From Pyronema omphalodes (taxonomy: Eukaryota > Ascomycota > Pezizomycetes > Pezizales > Pyronemataceae): a stretch of DNA of 64,000 nucleotides. The position numbers were made by a program, and so were the translations under genes. The notes below the pieces were generated by a model. It searched no databases. It was given only the letters and a program-made list of their open reading frames with translations, and had not been told where the DNA came from. Location of the stretch: assembly GCA_024516155.1 (NCBI GenBank), contig JAJJXM010000002.1, positions 248,001 to 312,000 on the forward strand. Reading direction: 5' to 3'. This document shows, piece after piece, positions 22,735 through 33,698 of the stretch. The first letter of the stretch is position 1, and each line of letters starts with the position of its first letter.

Positions 22735-23595
22735 GAATTGGCCGATCTGGGATTGAGGAAATATGATGGTTGGGTCTGGGGAAATGAGGGGATTTTTCGG
22801 GGGAAGGAGAGAGATAAAGTCAAAGACAAAGACAGAGACAGAGACCGAGATAAGGACAAAGTCAAGGACAAAGTCAAAGAGAAGGACAAGGACAAGGATA
22901 AAGAGAAAGAGATGGATAAGAATAGGGACAAACAGAAGCAGAAGCAAAAGGCAGCCAGGCCAAAAGGGGAGCGTAGAAGAAGCGAAAGTATGATCCCAGG
23001 TCGGCTAAAAAGAGAAAAGGAGGAACAAGAGGTCGGAAGAAGAGGAAGTGAAAGTATGGCAGCTGTCATCAAATCTGCAGCAATTATGAAACCGCCACAA
23101 GATAAAGATAGAGATAAACATGCCACAATATCTGCAAACCACAGGACCAGCAGCAACCACAGAATTGAAACCTGCAACCATCAAACCCGGAAAACTACGG
23201 AACACAGAGAAAAAGAACCCCTCACCCCAACCACCAACCGCCACAGTAAACCAATCCGCAACCGCAACCGCCACACCCCCAACCTTAACCTCAACCTCAA
23301 CCTAGGCCCGAATTTCGGTTCCACCACTAATACCAGCACCACCACCAGTATCGGGACAATAACACTATCACCAACAGACTGGAATAGAGTCGAAACAATA
23401 ACAACAACAACAACAGGAGGGGGAATATATAATAATAGTCTTAATAACAATAATAATGATTCCTCGCTGTCGGATTCTTCTGTTTCGGTTAGATCCCCTA
23501 CGGCGGTGGATGTAAGGGGTGGAGATGAGCCTGCGGCTGGTGGTATGTGGGGTGATGGTAGGATTTGGGGGTGGAGAGAGGCGGGGAGTTTTTGA
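22735..23595 (+). other. In-frame open extension after the BUD2 stop codon
   Basis: After TAG (22732-22734) the same frame stays open for 286 codons to TGA at 23593-23595. It encodes a charged Lys/Asp/Arg repeat region (about 22810-22940), an RRRSESM/RRGSESM pair, then Asn/Thr/Ser-rich sequence. There is no ATG before 22900. It may be a C-terminal exon whose join I cannot see, a readthrough extension, former coding sequence after a nonsense change, or simply 3' UTR of biased composition. Confidence 0.45.
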
Positions 23596-24658
23596 GGGGT
23601 TGGTTTGGTTTGCCGGGTGGGTGGATGGGTGGGTGGATGGGTGGGTGGGTGGGTGGTATATTTATCTTTTATTTTCTTTTCTTTTCTTTTCTTTTCTTTT
23701 CTTTTCGTTTATTTATTTTCTTTATGATTCTTTTCTTGGTTTTTTCATTTTTTTTATATTTACTTTTTTTTATACATATATATATTTCTTTTGTCCCCCC
23801 CCCCCCCACCTTGATTTCTTTCTTTTTTTTCATTACTTTTTTTTTTTATTTTTTCTTATTTTTATTTTCTTTATATTTTCTTTCGGCTTCCCCGTGGCTT
23901 TTGTAAGGCGTTGGATTTCTGTATTTCTGTATTTCTGTATTTTTTCTGTATTGTTTCTCGTTTCTCCTTTTCTGTTCTTTCTCGTTTTTTCTTTTTCCGT
24001 TTCTTTTTTTTCTTCTGTTCTTGCTATTTTTCTCTGTTTCCTGATTTCTGTCTTTCTTCTTGATGGGCTGGTTGATGCGTAGGTGCGTAGCTGCGTAGCT
24101 GCGTGGATTGGTTGTAAGATAGATGCTAATGTAACATTTAACATTTAAGAATCTTAAGATTTCAGTAACTTTATATAGTCACCAGTCATAAGTCATAAGT
24201 CATAAGTCACAGCTTTTAGCTTGGGGAGCGGGGTTATATTGCGGCCGGGGGATTGCGGCCGGAGGATTGCGGCCGGGGGATGCGGGGATGCGTGGATGTG
24301 GGGGGGGGATTGCGGCCGGGGGGTAGGGGGATGGGGGGGATGGTACGGGGGATGGGGAGGGAGGAGGGATATAGATAATAGATTATGATTGAAAGATTAC
24401 TTTATTGACATCGTTGACTTGCTAAGTTGTTTACTTGACGGTATTGGTTATTTGATGATATTGGTTACTTGACGATATTGGTTATTTGATGATATTGGTT
24501 ATTTGATGATATTGTTTATTTGATGATATTGGTTACTTGCATATGTTGTTTACTTGATGATATTGTTTACTTGATGATATTGTTTATTTGACGGTGTTGT
24601 TTACTTGTCTACAGCAACTAGTTACTTACAGCATCTACATACCTACCTCACCTAGTTA
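23596..24658. other. Low-complexity DNA with simple repeats
   Basis: GGGTGGAT units (23622-23656), TTTTC units (23671-23706), a 13-C run (about 23795-23807), poly-T stretches and TTTCTGTA repeats (23925-23950) are followed by GGGGGATTGCGGCCG units (24240-24320). Frames rich in Phe/Leu here are artefacts; no gene seen. Confidence 0.7.
24424..24605. repeat. Imperfect 19-bp tandem repeat
   Basis: About nine units of TTACTTGATGATATTGG with T/C and G/A variants, directly before dispersed repeat copy A. Confidence 0.85.
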
Positions 24659-25483
24659 CCTCCCAACCGTATAGCCAGTTTACCGTGTCAAATCATAAAC
24701 CAGATAAACCGAACTGACAATTCACAGTTAGTTAGTATAGTTCTAGTGTTCCGGATACACAGTTATATAGTTCAATTCCGAGGGGTGCATAGAACCCGGT
24801 AAACTGCAATGCAGTGCACCTGATTTAACAGACTCGGTTTGATCAATACAAACCAGTTTAACCGTATCATGAACCAGTGCATGCAGGAATAAATAATGTA
24901 TGTACATACCTATTTATTCAACCTCGTTTAACCCATCAGTAGCCGAGCCTGATAGTATCTTAACCCTTCTTATTTTACTAGCTTCTGGTAACTACCTAGA
25001 TTTCACAGCCTTTGCAAAATGGCGGCGGAAAAAAAAAACATAATTTCGGTTCCCGTGATGATTGTAGAGTTTGAGCTGCTGTTTTTTGAATGCAAGTGGA
25101 TTGTTATATTGGACTGCCGATTAATGCAGGTAGATACTCTGAAGTCTGGAGGCCATTGATGGGCCCCAGAGTTTCAATCGTAGTCGTCAGTTATGATCTC
25201 TGGCGATCTAAGTAGGATAGAATTTTGTTATGTATGCAGTGAATAATATTTATTGTCTCTTCATAAAACAAAACTAGTTCCTCTAGATAAAGCAGTTTTT
25301 GCAGTTTTAAAATAGTTCACCTAGTTTGCCGGGTATTGGATTCAGTTTACTGGTTTTTTGCAGTGAAACCGGTTTATATTACTGATAGTAAATCTATTTA
25401 GGTCGCCGTAAAGTAATTATATTCCAGAAGTCCGTATAGTCCGTTTTGGCCGTCAATTTGAACTGGTTTGTACGACTGGGAGG
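24659..25483 (+). repeat. Dispersed repeat family, copy A
   Basis: About 825 bp, by eye over 90% identical to copy B at 27317-28181 and recognisably related to inverted copy C at 13153-14030. Ends resemble imperfect terminal inverted repeats: ACCTCCCAACCGTATAGCC at the left, and GTACGACTGGGAGGT at the right. Similarity between copies A and B continues about 40 bp left of this edge. A short frame starting ATG ATT GTA GAG near 25058 matches the 67-aa frame of copy C but is broken. No transposase is visible, so it would be non-autonomous. Confidence 0.8.
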
Positions 25484-25488
25484 TCTGG

Positions 25489-25677
25489 CAGATATTTTAG
25501 TACGCACCTGAAATAGAATAGCGTCTGCAGGAAGTGATTTAGAGGTTTTTAGTCGCCTTTTATCATCAGTATCATCAGAATACTATAAGCAGATATTTTA
25601 GTACGCACCTGAAATGGAATAGCGTCTGCAGAAAGTGATTTAGAGGTTTTTAGTCGCCTTTTTTTACTATATAAGCA
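25489..25677. repeat. Tandem duplication of about 98 bp
   Basis: GCAGATATTTTAGTACGCAC through TTTTTAGTCGCCTTTT occurs at 25489-25561 and again, after 25 bp containing a CATCAGTAT pair, at 25588-25660, with two or three changes. A third partial copy (GCAGGTATATTTTAG) starts at 25675. It directly abuts the right end of repeat copy A. Confidence 0.85.
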
Positions 25678-25742
25678 GGTATATTTTAGTTATTTACCTG
25701 ATACGGTATAGCGTTATTATTAAAGGCTGTGATGACGTAATT

Positions 25743-27050
25743 TCAGATTAATTTAAACGTGAACTCCTCTGGCTGTCGGGCGGCAATACAAAAGCTTCGG
25801 CAATACATGGCGGGATGGTAAAACCGGCAACCGTGGCAACCGGAACAGATTCGATGGGAAACATATAAGACTGCTCTCCTGGCTGCCTGGGCACAGATCC
25901 CATTCGCCTTTCCAATCCCGAACCACTTCGCACCTTTGATACAATTCATGATGCAATGCAGCTGTTAATGGTTGGCCGGATAAAATATACGGACACCTGT
26001 GACCTTTGCCGCATGCTGCAGATACAGTCGACGAGACGCTATCAGATGAAGTTAAGCAACTGCGGTTTTATTGAGGAGAATCTTGACACACTGTGTGAGG
26101 AGATATATAAAGCGGATTGGAATAGGCTCAAGGCAGAAAAACAGTGGAAGGAAGCAGAGAACGTTTTGAAGCCTCCCAAGGAGGATTTTCCATTACTGGG
26201 ACTGAGCTTCAGAAACATCACGAGGATATCAAAATATGACTCGGAAAGAATGAGAACAGGCTGAGGAGCACTGATCGAATCTTAGAATGTGCATAAAGTC
26301 TTTCTGAATCAACATGAAAGTTAATGCTGCACAATGCGAAACATGAAAAATAAAAAAAAATAAAAAAAAACATGAAACACAGACACATATGTACATAAAT
26401 GGCGGAAGGATTGGCAAAGTGAGAAAGATAAACTGTGATGTAAAAGCTGAAGAAGAAATAATACGAGTGAAAAGACGGAGAGGGGGAAGGGCAGAAAAGG
26501 AGCAGAGACAATATGGTAGCGTTGAAGACAGGCCAGGTGAGAAGTGGAAGAACAGTTCAGTGAGGAGAGATGAGACAGGCGAGTTCAGAGAGGCCAGTGG
26601 AAAAAGAGCAAACAGGGCTCCAAATGTACAGACGAGAAGTAAAACCAGCATAAGGAATAAGGGTGACAACAGGCCCAAGATATCATGTACGCTCTGGGAC
26701 GATTCCCAGCGAGATCCTGGGGTAAAAGTTAGAGCCTCCGATATATATCGAAACTGTACCATATGTCATAATATTGAGTTTGGCAAGGCCCAAGAAATTG
26801 AAATCAAACCGAAAAACCGGTGATTGTGTAGAAACCTCTCAATACAGAAGTGGCTGGTCAAGAATTCGAGAGTTATTGTCCTGAAGTTACAACCCATGAT
26901 ATATTGTAGAGGTGAAATTACTCGACAAATCCTCCAATCGGCAAGAAAATATCTTCTGCTTGCCCCAATGAACTTTGTGTTCCAGCACATATCTGTGAAG
27001 GGTCAGGCAGAGGAAACATGTCGGAATGACGCTGTCACAGGATAACATTA
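25743..27050 (+). pseudogene. Unrecognised, probably decayed coding sequence between repeat copies
   Basis: Several short frames lie in the same direction: 25956-26264 (102 aa, TTG or internal ATG start, with DTCDLCRML and a Lys/Glu-rich AEKQWKEAENVLKPPKEDF stretch), 26389-26823 (Arg/Glu/Gly-rich) and 26824-27045. They do not join into one gene with plausible introns, and I recognise no domain. The segment 26240-26400 resembles 36285-36400, inside a transposon, at both DNA and protein level. This suggests remnants of an element-borne gene rather than a host gene. Confidence 0.4.
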
Positions 27051-27164
27051 ACTGCAGCACTAGGAATATTGTTTATCCCAGGCTGCTCTTGCGGGAATCA
27101 TAGGCGAGTTTCATATTCTTAAGATCACATCATATATATAGTCGAAACCCGTCACATTATATGT

Positions 27165-27208
27165 TCGTGCCTAAAGATGGTGGCGCTAGCCACCATCTTT
27201 AGGCACGA
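27165..27208. repeat. Perfect hairpin, 20-bp arms, 4-nt loop
   Basis: TCGTGCCTAAAGATGGTGGC (27165-27184), loop GCTA, then its exact reverse complement (27189-27208). It lies in unique-looking DNA between the decayed frames and repeat copy B. It could be a fold-back element end, a processing hairpin or a chance product of local inversion. Confidence 0.95.
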
Positions 27209-27316
27209 GTAACCAGTTTATCAACAGTTGGAGTTGTGAACCAACGGTTCGATTTGTAGAGGCAACAAAATGGACCGGCCGTAGGCCGGAACAGACCACA
27301 TCCTCTCTTGTATCAT

Positions 27317-28181
27317 CTAGTTACATACAGCATCTAGTTACTTACCTATCCTACCTCACCTAGTCACCTCCCAACCGTATAGCCAGTTTACCGAGTCAAA
27401 TCATAAACCAGGTAAACCGAACTGACAATTCACAGTTAGTTAGTGTAGTTCTAGTGTCCCGGATAGACAATTATATAGTTCAATTTCGAGGGGTCCATAA
27501 AACCCGGTAACTGCATGCAGTGCACCTGATTTAACGGACTCGGTTTGATCAATACAAACCAGTTTAACCGTATCATGAACCAGTGTATGCAGGAATAAAT
27601 AATGTATGTACATACCTATTTATTCAACCTCGTTTGAACCCACCGGTGGCCGACGAGCCTGACAGTATCTTACTTAACCCTCCTTATTTTACTAGCTTCT
27701 GGTAACTACATAGATTTCACAGCCTTTACAAAATGGCGGTGGAAAAAAAAAACGTACTTTCAGTTCCCGTGATGACTGCAGAGTTTGAGCTGCTGTTTTC
27801 CAGATGCAAGTGGATTGTTATATCGGACTGCCGTTTAATGCAGCAGATACTCTGGAGCCCAGAGTTTTAATCGTGGTCGTCAGTTGTGATTTCTGGCGAT
27901 CTAAGTAGGATAGAATTTTGTTCTGTATGCAGTGAATAATGTTTATTGCGTCTTCATAAACCAAAACTAGTTCCTCTAGATAAAGCAGTTTTCGTGGTTT
28001 TAAAATAGTTCACATAGTTTGCCCAAGCTTTGAATTCAGTTGATTGGTTTTTTGCAGTTTAAACGGTTTATAATACTGATAGTAAATCTATTTAGGTCGC
28101 CGTACTGTAATTATATTCCAGTAGTTCGTACAGTCCGTTTTGGCCGTTTTGGCCGTTGTTTTGAACTGGTTTGTACGACTG
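27317..28181 (+). repeat. Dispersed repeat family, copy B
   Basis: Direct copy of repeat A with scattered substitutions and small indels. Differences are mainly transitions. The right end stops after GTTTGTACGACTG, lacking the GGGAGGT found at the end of copy A. The left flank (CATCTAGTTACTTACC and TACCTCACCTAGT) is also shared with copy A, so the pair may descend from a segmental duplication or be long terminal repeats of a degenerate element. Confidence 0.8.
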
Positions 28182-29169
28182 ATAACCCATCATATTATCC
28201 ACAGGGAGAATAATGGGGATTTGATATGGTTTTTTTTTTTTTAATTTTTTTTTTTTGAAGTCATGGCGTTGAATATAAATTATGCAAATGTGAAAATATG
28301 AAAATATGAAAATAATCATACGCACTGCGCGCTTGAATACCATGATGTGAGGAATATGTAATAGTAGCTAAAATATAGAAATATAATCGACTGTAACAAG
28401 GAGGAGGAGGAGGAGGAGGAGGTGAATATTAAGAAATAGCCGTTCTTTCTTTCCCCTTCATTACAGATTTGATCTAATCTATGTTTGTCTTGGTATTGGT
28501 ATGTATTGGCATTGACATTGGTATTCTCCCGCGTGAGACACCCCTTCCCCCCCCAACCACCACCACCGAATTTTCTAGCACTTTCTTATAAAAAATGTGT
28601 ATACCCCTGGATGATTTTGGATTCTGGAAGTTATACAATCATAGCATAGTTTTGGATTTAATGTATACTACTTTATACTGTACTATGTGTATCTCTCCCT
28701 CTCCTCCCACCCACCCCAAAAAAAAGTTTAGGTTATTCGATCGATGTTCGAAGATTCGAAGGTTGTAGAAGTTACGCCATGTGGTGTGAAACGTCGGTAG
28801 TGCAAGTGGTGGTGCTGCATGGAATCTCCTCACCCCTAACCCCTAGCCTCTCCCCACCCCTGTCCCCCCTCACCCCCCACCCCCGCCGCTCGCGTGTACC
28901 TAACGAACTAGCACCATAGACGCGACAGGTCTCTAGAACATTCCAAGGTACTTGGTGGTCGCTCAGTGCATTCCTGAGTCCATCCATACACCTTAAAACC
29001 CCACCCCCACCCTGCTGTACCTGAACATCAGAACATCGGAACATCTGAACTGAACAATCAACCACTAGCAAACTCCACGAGTTTTCGACTAATCGCCACA
29101 ACTACTACGACTGCTATATCCACGCCGGCTCTTGGGATTTTGTAATAAGGAATTTGGGAATTAGGAAAG
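28182..29169. other. Upstream region of the Cyp40 gene
   Basis: No supported gene. It includes poly-T at 28231-28256, a GGA run of eight or nine units (28400-28424), and the likely promoter and leader of the cyclophilin gene. Frames on the minus strand are low-complexity. Confidence 0.55.
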
Positions 29170-30748
29170 ATGGCTGAGAACTCTACTGCTCCTGCTACTG
29201 AGACGGCTTCTGCTCGTAGGTGCCCTGTTTGTGATACCCCGCTGTACCATACCCCGCACTGCATCGCCACTGCACTCCCCGCCTCAGCACACCCCGCACA
29301 ACATCACAGCAACATCACAGCAACATCACAGCACATCACAGCACATCACAGCACATCACACGATCCCAGGTTACCATGAATAGAGACTAACGACTAGATT
29401 TGAACAGAGCGCTCTCGTGTTTTCCTTGATATCTCAGTTGGTGGTGGAAAGCCTGAGCGTGTTGCGCTTGAGTTGGTAGGTTTCCCCGGGGGTTATCTTT
29501 TTGATAATGATGATGTTTGCATTGGGATTGTAAAGATTGCTAACAGTGGTTGTAGTATAATGATAGTATGTTTTACCCTGCTCCGAATTCGTTGTTGGCT
29601 TTGCCGCCGACTTCGCGGTTGACTTCCCAATGTCTACACGAGGATACTAACATTCGTCTACAGTCGCCCCAAAGACCGCAGAGAACTTCCGTGCGCTATG
29701 TACCGGAGAGAAGGGTGTTGGAAAGATGGGAAAGCCTCTTCACTACAAGGGATCTACTTTCCACCGTGTGATTAAGCGCTTCATGTTACAGGGAGGTGAC
29801 TTTACGGCTGGAAACGGTTCCGGAGGAGAGTCCATCTATGGAACTAAGTTTGAGGATGAGAACTTTGTTAAGAAGCATGATCGTCCTTTCCTTTTGTCTA
29901 TGGCGAATGCTGGTCCCAGTAAGTTTTTCTCTCTTGTGTGTTCAGTGGGATTTCCAGGACAGGGCTGATAGATGTTATTGATAGACACCAACGGATCCCA
30001 GTTTTTCATCACCACCGTTGCTACCCCTCATCTTGATGGCAAACATGTCGTTTTCGGAGAGGTTCTTTCCGGCAAGTCCACCATCCGCAAGATTGAAGAA
30101 ATGAAGACCGATGCCACCGACAAGCCCGGCAAGCCCGTTGTAATCGTCGACTGTGGAGAGCTTACCGGATCCGCATCTGAGCTTGCCTTTACCCGTGCCG
30201 ACGACGGTACCGGTGACAAATACGAAGACTTTCCCGATGACGAGAACCCCGATCTCAAGGGACCTGAGATCGCCAAGATTGCCTCTGAGATCAAAGAATA
30301 CGGAAACACCGCCTTCAAGAAGGGAGATTTGGAGCTTGGTATCGACAAGTACCAGAAGGCTCTTCGTTACCTAGCTCAATGGCCCACTCAGGAGGAGGAA
30401 GACCCCAAGGACTTGTGGCCCCAGCTACAAATGTTGAGATTCCAGATGCACAGCAACTCTGCTTTGCTTTACAACAAGCAGAAGAACTTTAGAGATGCGG
30501 TTGAAAGCGCTGATAAGGCTTTGCTTATCGAGGGTATCGATGATCAGAACCGTGCTAAGGCTTTCTTTAGACGTGGACAGGCTAAGGTTCAGCTTAAGGA
30601 TGATGATGGCGCTGTGGAGGACTTTACGGCCGCTGCTAAGGCGGTTCCTAGTGATGCGGCTATTGCACAGGAACTTGAGGCTGCTAAGCAGAGAATTGTT
30701 GCTAAGCAACAGAAACAGAAACAGGCTTTGAAGAAGTTCTTTTCATAG
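29170..30748 (+). CDS. CPR6: Cyclophilin 40 (peptidyl-prolyl isomerase with TPRs)
   Basis: Hsp90 co-chaperone with peptidyl-prolyl cis-trans isomerase activity, cytosolic. Five exons fit: 29170-29215, 29408-29475, 29556-29565, 29664-29918 and 29985-30748, giving 380 aa, the family length. The cyclophilin domain spans about 17-190, including [20 protein letters not shown], the [16 protein letters not shown] stretch, [17 protein letters not shown] and [19 protein letters not shown]. The C-terminal TPR region (about 223-370) starts [20 protein letters not shown]. Exon 3 is only 10 nt (TATAATGATA). It supplies Tyr-Asn-Asp, residues conserved in the family at this position, and skipping it breaks the frame. 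Intron 1 uses donor GTAGGT and contains CATCACAGCA repeats. Branch sites CTAAC precede introns 1-3 acceptors. Joins are inferred by hand but all frames close. Confidence 0.95.
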
Positions 30749-32575
30749 AGTCGTGTAGAAAGTTGTAATGATTTGTTGCTTGTTTGTTTGTTCGGTGTTT
30801 TCTTTTTTGTTTGTTTGGATTTTTTTGATGGTGCATAAGGCATAGAAAAGCGGTGTTTTTTTTTATGGTATGGTTCAGGTTTTAGGATGGGAGATGGGAG
30901 GGCTATGGATATATACATACATACATAGCTTTTATTCAGAGCTGGGGATGAAATTCAATGCAGTTGGATACTAGGTTACGTATTATATATTTATTAGTGC
31001 GCTGCTTTGGTTTTGTGATGTGTTTGTAAGGGTAGTTTATTACTGGATACAATTGATATTCTACTGGTGATCCAGAAGATGGTATCTAGAATCTACAGTA
31101 TAAGATCTAGAATTTGGAATTCGGAATTTGAATTTTTGGAATCCGGAATTCGGAATCCGGCCGGAAACCCGAGTTTCGGTTCTTGTCATGATTTCAATTC
31201 TGGGAAATTAAGTACTTATGTGTCATCATAAAACTTAACCTGTATATGCGATGCGGAATAAGCGGTACTGTATCATACACCATGACTCCCCAGCGAGGGA
31301 GGGGGGCGATAGGCATACTTTGGTATATACGAGGCTTATGCTTTATGTAGTCCCGGAGTGCTGGGAGCTGGGAGTTCTGGGAGCTGGGAGCTGGGAGCTG
31401 GGAGTTCTGGGAGTGCTGGGGGAAGGTTTATGTATATTGATATTGATGTGGATATCAGATATCTTGGAGGAAATGAAATATGGAGAGCTCAGACTCAGAG
31501 ATTGTTATACTATACTACTACTAGTAAATTTTTAACACAAAGGTATACGAGTCAGTTGACATAGAGGTTTTTGGATGTAGAGTATATGATATCATTGATA
31601 TAATATATAAGCACCGTGTGTTAGATTATAGACATTATGACGTGAATTGGAAGAGAAGAATAGGCTATATATAGAGATTGTCGGAACCTGGAGACTTATG
31701 GAATTGGAATCGTAATCGTACGGTGCTCGCTGTATGGTGTATGGAACTATGGGTTATTACTTACAGTTATGGGTTAGGATTTAAGTTAGGTAAAGTTGAC
31801 TTAGGTAAAGTTAAGCAATATCGACCCGTCGTGGCATGTATGAATTATTCATGTATGCACATATACATATCAGCTCGATGACCCAGGACCCAGCCCACCC
31901 GATCCTACGATGGCTGATTAATATCAAAGCGTTATAGTACCGGATACGGCCGGGATGGGATGGAGGGCTCGTTGGAACTGTTGGGTTGGAAGCTGGCTGC
32001 TGGAAGATATAATATGAATTTAGAATTAGAGAGGGTCTGTGAAGGTGTAGGTAAAGATGGGAATCGATATGGATATAGATGGGGTACTGGATATGGACAT
32101 AGATGGGGTACTGGATAAATTAACGGTGCTCAGATGATGATAATGATGATGATGATGATGATGATAGATAGATAGATAGGTCTTTATCTTGTTTTGTAGC
32201 GGGCGGAGGATGGCTTTTTATATAATGCTGCCCCGATTAACGTGATCCGTCGAGCTGTGAAGGGAATAATAAGTGTTAATTACTTGATGCAAGCCGAGTG
32301 GACTAAACCCCGTTCAGCTGACAGCTACCGAGTGGTTCGCTACAATAGCGCATCCTATAGTAGTATCATTTGAACCCCTAACAAGGTATCGGAAGGATAA
32401 AAATTAGCCGGGACACTTTCGTTCGTCACGTTCTCACGTTCCCACCACGACGAGGGGGTTTGGTAGTCAAAGCTAATCAAAGTTTTGAATTTTAAACCCT
32501 TTTTGATTTTTTTATCTAGTCTAGATCCTGACTTTAGATATACATCGAAACATTTCGGATATTCTACATGATAGT
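30749..32575. other. Non-coding stretch after CPR6
   Basis: No supported gene. 3' UTR is likely near the start (T-rich). There are GGAATTCGGAATCCGG repeats (31110-31165), GGGAGCTGGGAGTTCT repeats (31363-31423), an ATGGGGTACTGGATA pair (32078-32118), a GATGAT run (32133-32165) and GATA units after it. Small frames at 31251-31881 read through these repeats. Confidence 0.6.
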
Positions 32576-33400
32576 TCAAAATCTAAATCTCGATTTCGTC
32601 TCATGTCCCTCCTTCATTTTCATCTCCCTCTCTATTCCAACATACCCAAATCCCTTCCCACGCCCATCCTCCTCCTCAAAATCCCTCTCCAAGATTTGTC
32701 TCTTAGCCCTAACCGTCTTCAACTCCTCCGTGTAAGCCCAACAAGCAATCCACTGTTTGAGATCTAGAATCTCCTGAATATTCTTGTCTTGCGGATACTT
32801 CATCTTTGTAGCCATTATTTTCTCGTTCTCCACTGCATATTGCTGGTTGATATTGTTATTGCCAGGAAAGCATGGGTGGACAAAATTCCATTGGCTGGAA
32901 GAGTGCATAGGAGCATCTATGATGTATTTCCTAAGGTCGATGACCTTGATCCAATCGTTTATACGTGCGTTAGGGGAGATATTGTTGCAGGTGGTGTAGT
33001 TCTCGTCGATGGGCAAGTCTTGATCTGTTGTAAAAACATTCCCTTGTGCGTCCTTGTGGTAGTGGGTTGATGGAGAAACCAACCTACAACCCTCTGCAGC
33101 TAGAATCATGTCGCGGGAACCCAGGATTACAAGCTACGCATTATGGGTTGTGCATCCTGACATGGCTTGGCTGATCCAGGAGATCATTATATACTGAAGG
33201 TCTCTGTGAACGGGAGAGATGTGGCAGACGTTTGCAATGTGAGAGGTTAGGTCGGTGCGTCCGTTGGTGAAAGCTTGGGTGTCGTCTGGGAGGGAGTTCG
33301 AGAGCAGGTCCATATACAAGGTTGTCTGAAGGATGTCAGTAAACATTGTGTTGTTTTTTTCTTTTGAAAGAAAGAGAAACGTACATGGTCGTCATCAGTC
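32576..33400 (-). pseudogene. Unrecognised gene with an in-frame stop
   Basis: On the minus strand, an exon beginning ACAACCTTG at 33295 (after an intron with donor GTACGT at 33386, a TACTGAC branch and acceptor TTCAG) runs in one frame to TAA at 32576, broken only by TAG at 33134-33136. Around the stop the frame reads MSGCTTHNA, stop, LVILGSRDMILAAEG, which looks continuous. Upstream, VPEDYTPRTDDDH is open before the donor, but I cannot find the first exon. About 240 residues are readable. The part after the stop contains NARINDWIKVIDLRKYIIDAP and a charged C-terminus. I do not recognise the family. A 31-nt intron around the stop is too short to be likely. Confidence 0.5.
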
Positions 33401-33698
33401 CGAGGGGTATAATCCTCCGGCACAGAGTATCAAAGGGCAGTCGAAAAAGGAGTTCGGAGAATAAATCTGACAGAAAGAAGGAAGGGAAGATGGAAGAGTG
33501 TAGAAGAAATCTGACAGAAAGAAGGAAGGGAAGATGGAAGAGTGTGAGCAAGTGATGATGTATTGAAGAACAGGCGAGCATCCATCGCTACAAATACCCG
33601 AGGGGCGCGCTAGTGGCGGCCACCATCGATTCGGCTAAAGCAACATACGCCGCAAGCTAAGGTTCGGCAAAAAACGTCCCTACATACCGACATGCGGT

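Noticed and set aside
22690..23177. Minus-strand Leu/Ser/Val-rich frames opposite the BUD2 extension
   Set aside because: They are the complement of the Lys/Asp/Arg repeat DNA; the plus frame is in phase with BUD2 and more plausible.
24617..28181. A complete LTR retrotransposon made of copies A and B
   Set aside because: No TG...CA ends, primer-binding site, polypurine tract or gag/pol sequence could be seen, and the ends look more like inverted repeats. Kept only as an alternative.
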